Source of the DNA: Pseudoclavibacter sp. CFCC 11306
GTDB lineage: Bacteria; Actinomycetota; Actinomycetes; Actinomycetales; Microbacteriaceae
Direction of reading: 5' to 3'
DNA length: 64,000 nt
NCBI RefSeq assembly: GCF_008831235.1
Contig: NZ_WBKF01000001.1
Location: 62,001-126,000 of the forward strand
Both the position numbers and the translations under genes were made by a program. Shown here piece after piece: positions 51,331 to 61,003 of this stretch; positions within the stretch are counted from its first letter, which is position 1, and every line of letters begins with the position of its first letter. The notes beneath the pieces are model-generated. The model saw nothing but the letters and a program-made list of their open reading frames with translations, ran no database searches and had not been told where the DNA came from.

Positions 51331-51359
51331 TTGACGAAACACCGCTTATGTCTTATACT
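51331..51359 (+). promoter_or_regulatory. Consensus sigma-70 promoter for the pseudopilin
   Basis: TTGACG (51331-51336), 17-bp spacer, TATACT (51354-51359). The ATG at 51373 is 14 bases after the -10, so the transcript would be nearly leaderless. Confidence 0.75.
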
Positions 51360-51372
51360 CCACAACTGAAAT

Positions 51373-51918
51373 ATGACGCGCACACAATCGAAGAAGACAA
51401 ACTCAACTGACGGATTCACTCTCGTTGAACTTCTCGTAGTAATCGTAGTAATCGCGATCCTTGCCACTGTGAGCTTAGTGGCCTACAACGGCATTCAGCA
51501 GCGGGCTCGAGAATCCCGTGTTGCACTCCAGCTCACGCAGCTTCGCAAGAAAATGGAGATGTACCGGATTGAGCATGGTGAATGGCCATTTCAAGCCAAA
51601 ATGGACGAGGAGATTGCTCGGGGGAGCGGGGCGGCAGGTGCTTGGTGCTCTGCGGCGCACGACTATATACGCCAAACTGGGGCGGATAGTGGAGCGTCGC
51701 CATCTGGCATTGTCTGGTTGACTACATGCACGGGAACATACTCATCGCAGGGAGGTGTTGTTACCGGTTGGAAGGGCTGCGCGGGCTTCTCTGTTACACA
51801 AGTGTGGCCCGATGACGCAAAGATGCTCTACATCTCAAGCGACAAGCTCGGTGTCAGCCCGGCATTTGCCGATGTAGAAGGGTCGCTCGCACCCGCCTCG
51901 AACTGGTGTGTTAAGTAG
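51373..51918 (+). CDS. Type IV pilin-like protein with Saccharibacteria-style N-terminus
   Basis: 181 aa. A short basic leader ends in Gly, then F-T-L-V-E-L-L: prepilin peptidase would cut at G/F with Glu5 in place. The hydrophobic helix continues LVVIVVIAILATVSLVAYNGIQQRA. The VAYNGIQxRA extension is a pattern I associate with candidate phylum Saccharibacteria (TM7) pseudopilins. The rest is a globular domain with four Cys, likely two disulfides. There are no pilus assembly genes (PilB, PilC, PilD) in the window. GC content is low for the replicon. It may be a horizontally acquired minor pilin used with machinery elsewhere, or a decoy. Confidence 0.75.
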   Translation: MTRTQSKKTNSTDGFTLVELLVVIVVIAILATVSLVAYNGIQQRARESRVALQLTQLRKKMEMYRIEHGEWPFQAKMDEEIARGSGAAGAWCSAAHDYIRQTGADSGASPSGIVWLTTCTGTYSSQGGVVTGWKGCAGFSVTQVWPDDAKMLYISSDKLGVSPAFADVEGSLAPASNWCVK

Positions 51919-52072
51919 TATCTATCCATTTTTCGCCACCATCACAAGCCTATGAAAGCTCGTTGTGTTTGCGTGGCAATGCCTGTGTGTAAGTTAGTGC
52001 AGGTGTCAATCAGTAGGGTTTGAGGGTCGGTCATCTGATGCCCGCATACCTTTGTTGGGTGTCTACAGGTAA

Positions 52073-54739
52073 CTACGCGGTAGGGGTATCTGTCTGAATC
52101 TTCACCATGATATTCTCGACTTCCGCACGGGCCTCTCGTGACGGTGAGGGACTCATTAACACGATTTCATGATCAAATTCTTCGAGCTCATCATTGACAG
52201 AAAATCGGAGCGCATCGGCGTGATCGGCCAGAAGCTCTGCTGCGACGGACCGACCAAAACCGACCTCTTGAAGCTGAATTGCCCGCCGATCAGTCGTGCC
52301 GTACTCGACAAGGGTCGCAACGTTGACTCCGGCTCTGTCTCTCCCGAGTGACATGAGGCTCACATCGAAGAAGTTCTGCAGGTACCCGATGATGCGGAAC
52401 CGCAGGCCGCCCTCGATGTCCCGCAACGTCCACTCGATAATGAGATTGATATGCTTCGCGGAGTTCCGGTCGAATCGCTCTTTCACCAGGTTCTTCTCGC
52501 GAGAATAGTCACGGTACGTAATCCATCCACGCTGTGTATAGTATGCGACTGAACTTGCAATGACCCGGTTGATAGGGTCTCCACGCACCCAACCACGCAT
52601 GAGGAGTGCCCAATAGTAGAGGCGACGCTCCCAACCAGCTGCGTCAGCGTTTTTGGGCATAAGGGGATCGATACCCGACACCTCTGTTGTCCGCCATTCA
52701 TAAAGGGCACTTAGTCGGTTAAGCACGTTAAGGAACGTATTCACGTCGGTAAGATCAGCGCCTTCAGAAACGAGTGGCATCTGAGAGCCACTCTTGAGAT
52801 CAGCCCACACACGATTCTGATACCCAGGGAGGATGTTTGGCGAGCGACGCAGCACCTCAACAGGTACCTGGATCGAGGCAGCAGCCTTTCGGAGCAGTTC
52901 TCGCCCGTCCCTTACCTTGTCAAGAAAGTAGCTTCGGAGCGGAGTCTGCTGGTTATCGAGCTGATGCAACGTGAGGATGGACGCATACTGCTCAACGCTT
53001 CGCTGCTGATCTGCCGACGGCGTGCCCGGCAAGCTCTCGCCTCGCAGGATCCGCGCTATGTCCGTGTATTCCTTCTTTCGGTTGTTCGCAGGATTGACGA
53101 GGAAGCTCTCAGCGCGGGCGGGTTCGGCCCGAGGAATCAGTGCCAGGGTCGTGTCGGCCCAGCGGTTTGACTCTTCGCGCACGCAGACGACGTTGCCGGA
53201 GAAATCGTAGGTGAGCCGACCAGCGCGGCCAGCGAGATTCTCGAAGTCGATCTTCGTAAAGGAACTATTGCCGTGCTTGTCGCTAAGAACGAAGATGTTC
53301 TTCGCCGGGAGGTTCACTCCCTCAAGCAGCGTCGACGTGCAGACCACGAACTGGATTGGTGAGTCGGGATCCGCGAACGCTTGCTCGACCCGTTCACGCA
53401 CTTCTTGGGGCATCTTGCCGTGATGGAAGGCGACGCCACGGCTCAACGTGCTCGCCAGGAAATAGTCCTTGTGCACGTACTCGCGAACGTGCTTGATCAG
53501 CTCATCGACCTTCTCGTCGGAAACCACGCCACGATGCTCCGCAAGCCGAAGTGCGAACTCCGCAGACTTCAGCGAGCCGTTGATATAGATGATTGCCTTG
53601 CGATCACCGCTCCGGGACAGAATGAGATCGACCACGCCCGTCTGTCGAGGAGTGTCTTCGAGTTCCTGTGGTGTCGCGTCTATCCCGGAGAAGTAGTACT
53701 GGCGTTGAGCGACCAGGTCAACGAAGTATCGATGCTGCGCGACCGTCCGCTCCTTAACGGCCAACGCCCCGTTGGTCGCTTTACCGAACAGCTCCAGGAA
53801 CAGCTCTGGGTTCGCGATGCTTGGCGATGCGAAGACGAGCTTCGTTGCGAACCGACGTGTCGCTTCGACGATCGCGTGGTAGTAGAGCGAGCTGCGCGCA
53901 TCGTTCTTGGCGATGACCTTCTGCGCCTCGTCGACCACAAGGTAGTCAATCTCACGCACTGGATCCGCCAGGTAGCGGAGCAATCGCTCGGGAGTCAGAA
54001 CAAAGATGGTGCGCCGGTACTTCTGGCGCAGTAGTTTCGGCAGCGAAGGGTAGGTCGCGACGTTCACTTGTGGAACTTCGGACAGGAGATTTCTGAGATC
54101 GGCCGCCGTCTGTCCGATGAGTGCCTTCGTTGGAACGAGGACAACGACGCAGTGGTCGTTGAGCTCGTCTCGGCGAACGATGTCGTAGAGCGCGTCCTTG
54201 ATGATGAACGACTTGCCGAGCGACGTAGGGCCCGAGAAGCTGAAGTAGTCCTCGCCGCGCATCTTCTCCGTTATCGCATATTGCGCATCAGTGAGTGTCG
54301 CATCGCCCTTGCTCGTGCGCTGCAGCACCTCCTTCGCGATGCGCAGTGCGCCTCGAGATAGTGGGAGCGCGTAGCGGCTGCCGATACCCTTTTGTATGGT
54401 TCGGATTCCAGGAAAGTTCCCGAGCTGAACAAGCACTGCCTCCGCGACCGCGAGTACCCGGTCGCTCAGTTCCTGTCCGAGCCCTACGGCAGTGTCGTAC
54501 TCGCGAAGCAGCGCAATCGTCGTGTACGCCAGCTCCCGATGACGCGCATCGCTGGAGTGCGACAGCACGTCGGCATAGCGTAAGAGGTGCTTGGCGTCGA
54601 CCGGATTCAGTACTTGGGTCAACTCGCCCGAGAGGAATGACTCCGCGACGGCCCGCTCAAGACCGCCGTATGCGGACTGAAAATCCGCACGCTGGAGGAT
54701 CATTTCGCTAAGTAGATCAGCAGCCACACGCGACGTCAC
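52073..54739 (-). CDS. hamB: Hachiman helicase HamB
   Basis: 888 aa. A superfamily 2 helicase core follows a 150-residue N-domain. Walker A is SGPTSLGKS (169-177), a DEAQ box (VVDEAQKV) replaces DEAH/DEAD, motif III is FASPS, and the second RecA domain contains VVCTSTLLEGVNLPAKN and the arginine-finger motif NLAGRAGR. The long C-terminal part (about 300 residues) is helical and shared with Ski2-like enzymes. It lies immediately downstream of HamA with a 4-bp overlap. Hachiman HamB/HamA pairs guard genome integrity: HamB scans DNA, and loss of control releases the HamA nuclease. It is the last gene of a four-gene operon with a restriction-modification pair. Confidence 0.92.
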   Translation of the reverse strand: MTSRVAADLLSEMILQRADFQSAYGGLERAVAESFLSGELTQVLNPVDAKHLLRYADVLSHSSDARHRELAYTTIALLREYDTAVGLGQELSDRVLAVAEAVLVQLGNFPGIRTIQKGIGSRYALPLSRGALRIAKEVLQRTSKGDATLTDAQYAITEKMRGEDYFSFSGPTSLGKSFIIKDALYDIVRRDELNDHCVVVLVPTKALIGQTAADLRNLLSEVPQVNVATYPSLPKLLRQKYRRTIFVLTPERLLRYLADPVREIDYLVVDEAQKVIAKNDARSSLYYHAIVEATRRFATKLVFASPSIANPELFLELFGKATNGALAVKERTVAQHRYFVDLVAQRQYYFSGIDATPQELEDTPRQTGVVDLILSRSGDRKAIIYINGSLKSAEFALRLAEHRGVVSDEKVDELIKHVREYVHKDYFLASTLSRGVAFHHGKMPQEVRERVEQAFADPDSPIQFVVCTSTLLEGVNLPAKNIFVLSDKHGNSSFTKIDFENLAGRAGRLTYDFSGNVVCVREESNRWADTTLALIPRAEPARAESFLVNPANNRKKEYTDIARILRGESLPGTPSADQQRSVEQYASILTLHQLDNQQTPLRSYFLDKVRDGRELLRKAAASIQVPVEVLRRSPNILPGYQNRVWADLKSGSQMPLVSEGADLTDVNTFLNVLNRLSALYEWRTTEVSGIDPLMPKNADAAGWERRLYYWALLMRGWVRGDPINRVIASSVAYYTQRGWITYRDYSREKNLVKERFDRNSAKHINLIIEWTLRDIEGGLRFRIIGYLQNFFDVSLMSLGRDRAGVNVATLVEYGTTDRRAIQLQEVGFGRSVAAELLADHADALRFSVNDELEEFDHEIVLMSPSPSREARAEVENIMVKIQTDTPTA

Positions 54740-55803
54740 TTCTTCGCCTTTTCCTTTGATGGGCGTAGATTCTTGCCGCTGAGCTCAGAAGCAAGATCAA
54801 TCCGGATATCCTCGATGCCACGCACAGTGCCGTTGACATTTCGTTTCAGGAATGGCACCACGTAGATGTGGAATTGGTACCCGCCAAGCCCGCGGTTCTG
54901 AATCTCAGCCTTGATGGTGTCAACTTCAGCGGTTATCGCTGCGTGGGCGAGATCGCGCAGATGTGTCTCAATTTCCTCGGCCGTATGGTCTGCGAACGGG
55001 TAGGTGGTCACGTCCAGCTCGAAGCCGATGAAAACCCCAAACGCATTCGACTTCGTGATCGCTGGCGCCCCCGAGGCCGGCGGCAAGAGTATTGATGCCA
55101 GAAGTTCGACCTTGTCGTCGTCAAGACTCTCCTTGAGAAGCTCAGACTCGACGAGCCAGGTATCGAAATCGAAGTCGTCCTCTTGAACCTTGCCCATACT
55201 TGCGAAGGCTGCTTTGACACCACGACGAGGGCTCGACCCGATACTCCCGACAACATCGCCGTACATCTTGGACTCTCCGAAGATCAGCTGGTAGTTGCCC
55301 GGAGCAACCTCGAGCAGGTGCACCCCGTCTGTGCCGTGCACGTAGTGCTCCGACGACGTCTTGAGTTCCATCTTCGAGAGGATCTTCGGCGCCCCAAGGT
55401 GAGCTTCGAGGAAGGAGTAGAGGAGCAGCTCTCCGCCTTCGCCCGCCTTGGGATCCGGCGCTTTAAACTGGATCTGCGCTTTCCTAAAGAACTCACCCAT
55501 GCGACTGAGATCGCTGGTGAGCTTGCCCAGGTTCTGCCGCGACAGCACGTAACTGATGCTGTTGTTCACCAGCTCCTTGAACAGCGGCTTGAAAGCGAAG
55601 TCACCGCCGTCGACGCGCAGGACATGTAGGTGCATGACCGTCTTGGTTTGAATGTCGAACTGCACCGGATCATAGAACAGTTTCAGGAATCGGTCACGAT
55701 TCATGAGAGAGAGTGGCAGCACAGGATCACTCAAATTGACACCACTAACTCCAAGCCTGCGAGAGTCATCCGCGTCCGCGCAGTGATCGTTCGGCACCAT
55801 CAT
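54736..55803 (-). CDS. hamA: Hachiman nuclease-like HamA (DUF1837)
   Basis: 355 aa. The DUF1837 region shows the PD-(D/E)xK-like arrangement: a helix Glu in GEGGELLLYSFLE (about 125-137), then HGTDGVHLLEV (Asp) and YQLIFGESKMYGD (Glu-x-Lys). The protein lacks signal or membrane segments. Known of the family: HamA is an indiscriminate DNA nuclease held by HamB. The ATG at 55803 has GGAGAGAGG upstream. The gene starts 23 bp after the restriction endonuclease stop and overlaps hamB by 4 bp. It is thus expressed with the R-M pair. Confidence 0.92.
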   Translation of the reverse strand: MMVPNDHCADADDSRRLGVSGVNLSDPVLPLSLMNRDRFLKLFYDPVQFDIQTKTVMHLHVLRVDGGDFAFKPLFKELVNNSISYVLSRQNLGKLTSDLSRMGEFFRKAQIQFKAPDPKAGEGGELLLYSFLEAHLGAPKILSKMELKTSSEHYVHGTDGVHLLEVAPGNYQLIFGESKMYGDVVGSIGSSPRRGVKAAFASMGKVQEDDFDFDTWLVESELLKESLDDDKVELLASILLPPASGAPAITKSNAFGVFIGFELDVTTYPFADHTAEEIETHLRDLAHAAITAEVDTIKAEIQNRGLGGYQFHIYVVPFLKRNVNGTVRGIEDIRIDLASELSGKNLRPSKEKAKK

Positions 55804-55826
55804 GAAATCCTCTCTCCTGCGCTATT

Positions 55827-56567
55827 TCAACGAAATAGTGCAGCCTCCTGAGCAATGTGTGCGGCGAACGCCACGACAAACCGCTTGAAGCTTGTTGAAT
55901 TGCTTAGACTTCCATGTTCGCCTCGCAGACCGCCTTCGCGTGTTGAGACAATCAACGCTGCTTCCGTGTAGTGCTTCTCCAATACGAGGCGACGACAAAG
56001 CTGGTCATAGCGCTCCAGATACGAGATATCGCGCAGCTCTGGGAAGACAGGGAAGTGCGGTTCTGAGACTCTGACTGGCCGAGTTGACCCTGGCGCATCC
56101 TCGACGTGAATGAGCCACCCAACGAACGGAGCCGGCTGTTCACCGAGTGCACCCTCCCGGAACGCAGTCCAGAGGTCGACAGCAGATCCGACCGCCTCCT
56201 CAGTACGGTTGTTGAAGTTGTTTCCAAAGGACGGCCCGACCTGACTCTTCAACTCAATAGTGGCGATCAACACGCCCTGGTGCATGACGAGTAAATCCCA
56301 GTCTTTCGTTGGGCGGAAGTAGCCGGGCAGAGTATTGACACCGCGGGTCATGTAAAGTTCAGCATCGGGTAAACCATTCGCGGCAACGAGGTCGGCAAGC
56401 AGCGTGACAAATCCGTCCATGTTTTTCCCATTTGTGACGCCAGCACGCTCCCCTTGATCGGTGACTCCGTTGAGCTTTTGCCGCTCCACGGCTGCGGCAC
56501 GAGTGTCCCAGAAAGCTCGGATGGCTTGGGCCGCGCGTTCTTCGAAATCTGCAAGATCAATACCCAT
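55827..56567 (-). CDS. PaeR7I/XhoI-type restriction endonuclease
   Basis: 246 aa, the typical length of PaeR7I-family enzymes. The signature [13 protein letters not shown]...[22 protein letters not shown] covers residues 82-125; Asp91, Glu105 and Lys107 make up the PD-(D/E)xK site. XhoI and PaeR7I cut CTCGAG, so that specificity is predicted. The ATG is two bases after the methyltransferase stop. The co-encoded modification enzyme is directly upstream in the same operon, as needed for safe expression. No C protein is visible. The downstream HamA begins 23 bp later. Confidence 0.9.
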   Translation of the reverse strand: MGIDLADFEERAAQAIRAFWDTRAAAVERQKLNGVTDQGERAGVTNGKNMDGFVTLLADLVAANGLPDAELYMTRGVNTLPGYFRPTKDWDLLVMHQGVLIATIELKSQVGPSFGNNFNNRTEEAVGSAVDLWTAFREGALGEQPAPFVGWLIHVEDAPGSTRPVRVSEPHFPVFPELRDISYLERYDQLCRRLVLEKHYTEAALIVSTREGGLRGEHGSLSNSTSFKRFVVAFAAHIAQEAALFR

Positions 56568-56569
56568 AG

Positions 56570-58270
56570 TTAGTCCTCCTCCAAGAACGTCAACGTCCCT
56601 GGGCTAAGTTGATAAATTCGCTCTAGTAGGGCGGTGGGGAGCTTTTTTCCAGCTTCCCCAGCTCGACGCATCTCCGTTTGATCCTCCGTACCAATTTCAT
56701 TCCAGTGCGGTACTCGAATCCGCTTCAGATTCTGAGCTTGGAAGCGTAGATACCCTCCGCCGATCTTCACTGAGTAGGCGGCGACGAAGAGGTGAGCGAT
56801 GCCGCTACGGAGCAGCGCTTGTAGCGCCCGAAGATCCCATGTGGTCGATGTGATGAAGTACAAATTGTGGTGCGGATACAGCGTTCCAGGATCATAGGCA
56901 ATCGCATCGCCATTACCTTTGATATCGGGGATCAGAAGCTTCGGCTTGTGCATCAGGCTCGGCGTGATCCTATCGATTGTCTTGTACCATTTACGCTCAA
57001 CATCACCCTTCGCGGTGTGTCGCCGACTCAATTGGGCGCGGAACTGTTCCAGATGGGCAGCGAGTCGAGGGTAGTCCGCGAGATCAACCAGGCCGCCTTC
57101 GTCTCGCCAAGGGTTAATGACACCCTTGCCACTCCAGTGGAGTACACCACTGGACATGTCCTTATTCGTAGCAAGAGGAAGTTTACGGTCGTCTTCGACA
57201 TCGAGCTCCTCAAATGCTCCAATGTATGCCTTGTCTGCGCCCGTAGCCACGCCGATCCCGATCCGGCAACCAGACTCGACTACGGTAGGGAACCGCGACT
57301 CAAGCTCTGTAATCACGGCAACTTTGGGGCTGACTGACAGAAGCCATGGAGAAGCACCGCGCACGGCATCCAATGTCAACACGTCAGCGGATCCAGGCTG
57401 CTCGCTAAGCAAGTTCGACGAGAGCCCCCGCAAGTACGACGAGCCGACGCTCCGTGCGTGTGCAACGCGCGTCAAGGCAGATTTGCTACGTGTGATCACC
57501 GTGATGGACGGGTAGGCACCGACCTGCACTTCGAACGCGTCGAGACCATACATATCAACGTAATGTGTGAGCGCGTAACCGCGGGCGATCTTTCCACGGA
57601 TGCCTCGCCCATAGTCGTTGCGTGTCCATGCATCGGCGCAGATGAAGCTAAGTGTGCCACCGTCCGCCAAGAGATCAAGGGATCGTTCCATGAACGCAAT
57701 GTAGAGGTCTGCGCGACCGACCATCGTCGGGTAGGTCGACCTGTAAACGTGGAGAAGATCATTCGGGATCAGCTCCTGTCGAACGTAGGGGGGGTTCCCA
57801 ACAATGAAGTCAAACGCTCCAGTCTCGTTTCCGAGCAGGAAGTCCTCGTGGTGGAGCCATGAATCTGCGAGCTGCCTTGCAGCAGAATCAGCGATTCCCT
57901 GATCGATCAGATAAGCCTGGAGCGTCTCGTGGAAGGCAGAGAAGGTATCGGCGTCCAGTTCAACCGCTCGAAGCGCGCTACGAAGTTCAAGTGGGTCTGT
58001 TTCAGAGGTACGCCTCCACGCTCGCAGCAAGCGGTCAGCTGCAAGCAACACGAAACGACCGCCACCGAACGACGGCTCAAGAAGCCGCATCCGGTGAAGC
58101 GGCTTGTCATCGGTGTAGCCAATGAGGTCAAGCATGAACTCGACCACCGATGCTCGGGTGAAGATCGCTCCACGAGTCTTCTCTTCGTAGCCATAGGCAT
58201 ACTCAGACGCATCAATACGGCTGTCGGAGCCGTCGATGCGCACCGCGCCCGCTGTGACCGCAAGGCTCAT
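56570..58270 (-). CDS. N6-adenine DNA methyltransferase of a PaeR7I-like R-M system
   Basis: 566 aa. Motif I-like EPSFGGGRF (65-73) binds S-adenosylmethionine, and the catalytic NPPY (159-162, in [11 protein letters not shown]) marks an adenine methyltransferase of gamma-like class. A target-recognition domain fills the C-terminal half. It is the first gene of the M-R-HamA-HamB operon, with GGGAGG before the ATG at 58270. For PaeR7I-type systems it methylates A in CTCGAG. The 283-bp region upstream contains a 7-bp dyad that could be an operator for self-control. Confidence 0.9.
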   Translation of the reverse strand: MSLAVTAGAVRIDGSDSRIDASEYAYGYEEKTRGAIFTRASVVEFMLDLIGYTDDKPLHRMRLLEPSFGGGRFVLLAADRLLRAWRRTSETDPLELRSALRAVELDADTFSAFHETLQAYLIDQGIADSAARQLADSWLHHEDFLLGNETGAFDFIVGNPPYVRQELIPNDLLHVYRSTYPTMVGRADLYIAFMERSLDLLADGGTLSFICADAWTRNDYGRGIRGKIARGYALTHYVDMYGLDAFEVQVGAYPSITVITRSKSALTRVAHARSVGSSYLRGLSSNLLSEQPGSADVLTLDAVRGASPWLLSVSPKVAVITELESRFPTVVESGCRIGIGVATGADKAYIGAFEELDVEDDRKLPLATNKDMSSGVLHWSGKGVINPWRDEGGLVDLADYPRLAAHLEQFRAQLSRRHTAKGDVERKWYKTIDRITPSLMHKPKLLIPDIKGNGDAIAYDPGTLYPHHNLYFITSTTWDLRALQALLRSGIAHLFVAAYSVKIGGGYLRFQAQNLKRIRVPHWNEIGTEDQTEMRRAGEAGKKLPTALLERIYQLSPGTLTFLEED

Positions 58271-58283
58271 CGCGTGACCTCCC

Positions 58284-58302
58284 GACTGTCGACGGGACAG
58301 TC
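58284..58302. promoter_or_regulatory. Dyad upstream of the R-M/Hachiman operon
   Basis: GACTGTC-GACGG-GACAGTC, a perfect 7-bp inverted repeat, 14 bases before the methyltransferase start codon. Placement fits an operator or a site that hides the message's ribosome site. The remaining 58303-58553 contains no gene. Confidence 0.5.
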
Positions 58303-58553
58303 AAGCACAGTACTGCTGGCGCTATGCGACCATCTGATGTTGGAGGATGTCATGCGAAATGTTCTCCCCACGCCGACGGCGTGCTTAGGTTTTGATTCGT
58401 ATATGTCTCATGGTAGCGATGACCGACGACATGGCCGGCAGCAGAAAGCATCGTCCGAGCCGAGAGACATCGCGTCCGGGAGCTAATTCGCTCTACCGAG
58501 TACCGCGATCTATTCATATTCTCTCATGTTCCGTTCTTTTCGTGAAGCTTCAG

Positions 58554-59669
58554 TCATACCGCTCGGAGGTTACCGCGGCTCGGTGTTCGTATGCGCGCTT
58601 CGCCCTCCACTGCGAAGGTAACCAGGCCGAGCATGAGGTCACGGACATCCTGTGCCCGGACATCGAGTGCCCGTGCGATGTCGATGAAGCTCTTGCCTTG
58701 AGAGCGTAGGTCGGCCATCACTTGTGTCAACAGGCTGGAGCTTTCCGCGATCAGGTCTGATCCGGGTTCTCCCCGACGGAAACCTGCGCTGGAGAGTTGC
58801 CGAGCGAGCGTGCCGTAAGTCCAGTCAGAGATAACCCCGATCCGGTGGGCACGCAAGTTCAGTGCCATCGCACTGACGCGCCACCGCCGCTTGAGCACCA
58901 AGACATCTTCCAGCATGAGGTTTCCCCGGATCGAGCCGAGTACGTCAGCACGCGGCATCAGGAACGCGGAAGCGAATTCGTTTGCCGCCTGCTCCTTTTC
59001 TTTACCGGGCTCCACGTGCAGCGACCCGCCGTGCATCACCAAGTGGCCGAGCTCGTGGGCCAGGTCAAAGCGCAGGCGCTCGGCCGACTTGTGCACGTTG
59101 AGGAAGATCACGGGCATTGCCCCGTGCCGGAACGAGAACGCATCAACCGCCTGGAGTGGGCCGCCTGCCGAGTACACTTTCACCCCCTTAGATTCAAGTA
59201 TCTGCAGCAGGTTCTTGATCGGTGCCGCCCCCAGACCCCATGCGCCGCGGAGTGCCTCGGCCGCCTGCTCGGGAGGGAGCGTGTCCTCCGCCTCTAGTAG
59301 ATCCTGAAGTTCCGGTACCGATGGTGGTGGTGCCTGGTATGTCGCCTCGATCCAGTCAGATAGCTCAATGGCCAGCGTCGACAACGACCGTGCCGTCTTT
59401 TCATCTCTTTTCGCCAGACGTGACGTGGCGCGGAAATGGAAGGCATCCGAGGGCGGCAATGTAGTGACCGGTCGGTAGAAGAATTCCAGCGGGAAATCCA
59501 GCGCACGCGCAAACTCGCGCACTAGCTCAGGACTCGGCATGCGCTTCAGATTTTCCGTCTGAGAGACCCACGGCGCGGTCACGCCAACCTCCGCCGCGAG
59601 GGCGGTGGCAGTCATCTGCCGAATCGAACGTGCCATCTCCAGGCGCGCGGCAACGAAGATAGTGCTCAT
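58554..59669 (-). CDS. XRE-family regulator with ImmA/IrrE metallopeptidase domain
   Basis: 371 aa. The N-terminal 65 residues form an XRE helix-turn-helix (TATALAAEVGVTAPWVSQTEN). The C-terminal part contains HELGH (205-209) with the later Glu in AANEFASAFLMPR, the zinc metalloprotease site of ImmA/IrrE-type enzymes that cleave repressors or act on themselves. It is typical of integrative elements and phage-defence islands as a stress-responsive switch. It follows the 59688-60317 gene by 18 bp on the same strand, so the two form an operon. Confidence 0.88.
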   Translation of the reverse strand: MSTIFVAARLEMARSIRQMTATALAAEVGVTAPWVSQTENLKRMPSPELVREFARALDFPLEFFYRPVTTLPPSDAFHFRATSRLAKRDEKTARSLSTLAIELSDWIEATYQAPPPSVPELQDLLEAEDTLPPEQAAEALRGAWGLGAAPIKNLLQILESKGVKVYSAGGPLQAVDAFSFRHGAMPVIFLNVHKSAERLRFDLAHELGHLVMHGGSLHVEPGKEKEQAANEFASAFLMPRADVLGSIRGNLMLEDVLVLKRRWRVSAMALNLRAHRIGVISDWTYGTLARQLSSAGFRRGEPGSDLIAESSSLLTQVMADLRSQGKSFIDIARALDVRAQDVRDLMLGLVTFAVEGEARIRTPSRGNLRAV

Positions 59670-59687
59670 CGAGCGCGGACCTTCGCC

Positions 59688-60317
59688 TTATCTCCGGGCT
59701 ATCGTGAAACCAAAGTCGCCCTCGTCGTTGTTCTCCTCGAAGCTAAACGTACCGAGTGCGAGGTCGAAAGCAGGGAAGATGATCCGCTCGGACCAGTTGC
59801 TTACAAAATCTCCCACTCGTGCGTCTGGCCGCGAGAATTCGAGATGTACCAAACCGTCACGCTCGTTGTAGAGCAACACCCGGAAGTCATCGACGTTGAC
59901 TTCACCTTCGTCGGTGGGTTGTCCGAACATCGCGACTGCCCCGTTCTTGTCAACCCGACGAGCGAACTCTGTGCCCTTGGGATTACGGTTTTTAGGGGTG
60001 CCATACGTGACCCCCGTGAACGAGTCACCACTGCTCACGATGAAGCCGAGGTTGAGATCCGGTTGCAGGAAGTAGGGAAGATTGTCCGGATCGAAACGCC
60101 GCCACCCGAGTTTCAGAAGCATCAGATCTTCATGCACTGTCTCGATGGTACGCGCCCACCTGGTGAACTCTGGCGCAGATTTAGGTGCCCCAGGACTGAA
60201 GGTGCGGCTCTCCGCAGCCGCAACAGACACGGCTCGCTCGAACACTGAAGCCTCGAGCCGAAGAGGGGCGAGCATGCTCGCGAGAGCCTCACGGGTCTTT
60301 GGAGTGTGAATCGTCAT
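59688..60317 (-). CDS. Hypothetical partner of the XRE-ImmA regulator
   Basis: 209 aa, with no recognised domain. The pattern is helical at the N-terminus and beta-rich later (LNLGFIVSSGDSFTGVTYGT; NVDDFRVLLYNERDGLVHLEFSR). ATG 60317 has AAAGAGG six bases upstream, and the longer frame to 60380 is rejected. It is the first gene of the pair with the XRE-ImmA regulator. Two-gene modules with an XRE-ImmA protein often include an unassigned partner that may be substrate or toxin. A role is not known. Confidence 0.6.
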   Translation of the reverse strand: MTIHTPKTREALASMLAPLRLEASVFERAVSVAAAESRTFSPGAPKSAPEFTRWARTIETVHEDLMLLKLGWRRFDPDNLPYFLQPDLNLGFIVSSGDSFTGVTYGTPKNRNPKGTEFARRVDKNGAVAMFGQPTDEGEVNVDDFRVLLYNERDGLVHLEFSRPDARVGDFVSNWSERIIFPAFDLALGTFSFEENNDEGDFGFTIARR

Positions 60318-60436
60318 GAGGAACCTCTTTCTCGCGGTGAGCTGACCACAGCCTACAACATGCAGTAAAAGAACTTCCACATCAACTTATGGCGTGTCGC
60401 ACGGCACAGAGACAAGACCGCGCGCCCGTCAACGAG

Positions 60437-60703
60437 TCAGAGGTCTGACGCTTCCTCGCCACGTTGCTGCAGGATACTGTAGATCTCGGCCTGTACCTGT
60501 CCAGCGCGCTTTAGTACTGCAGGGTCGGACTTGAGCTTTTCGACCCAGTGCTCCAGTGTGGTCTGAGTCTCCTCCGTCAAGCTGCGCTCGTTGAGCTGGG
60601 CGAGGACTTCGAGTTGTGTCCGGGCGTCCTCGCTCGTCCGTACCGACAGCTCCTTGTAGGCAGCGCTGCCGTATCGCGTGGCGGCGGGTGTCTGCTCGCT
60701 CAC
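60437..60703 (-). CDS. Small ribbon-helix-helix-like protein
   Basis: 88 aa. YKELSVRTSEDARTQLEVLAQLNERSLTEETQTTLEHWVEKL follows a ribbon (KELSVR) and two helices, like Arc/CopG-type DNA-binding dimers. It is likely a repressor or antitoxin, but no toxin is adjacent: its 3' neighbour is 119 bp away. GTG 60703 has a perfect AAGGAGGT eight bases upstream. Confidence 0.65.
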   Translation of the reverse strand: MSEQTPAATRYGSAAYKELSVRTSEDARTQLEVLAQLNERSLTEETQTTLEHWVEKLKSDPAVLKRAGQVQAEIYSILQQRGEEASDL

Positions 60704-60873
60704 GGCGAGACCTCCTTCATACGTGCGGCCCGCGATCTCGTGTGGATCACGTTCAGGCCGCAGAGCAGGAACGAAGTGACGACTGATTATGACGACTAAC
60801 GATGCAGAGTCAATATTCCGATCGGGACGTTGTAAAAACTACGGCGGTCTAACGGACTAACCTGGGTCGTTGT

Positions 60874-60985
60874 TCACGCCCGCAAGTCCGGCCATTCCGC
60901 GGGCATCAGCTCGTCCAGCGTGACGTCAAGCACCTGGGCGATCGCCATGATGTTGCGTAAGGAAGGACTCACAGGGGGTCTTGGC
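60874..60985 (-). pseudogene. C-terminal piece of an XRE regulator
   Basis: On the minus strand, PSLRNIMAIAQVLDVTLDELM and a natural stop (60874-60876) match the last two helices of XRE-type helix-turn-helix domains. Its N-terminal half is absent on this strand. A complementary N-terminal half lies adjacent on the plus strand (61004 onwards), pointing away. Confidence 0.55.
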
Positions 60986-61003
60986 ATAGCAAAGAAACGT
61001 CCT

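Noticed and set aside
52073-55803. Generic helicase plus DUF1837 without defence role
   Set aside because: The pair order, 4-bp overlap and PD-(D/E)xK-like residues in the DUF1837 protein match Hachiman.
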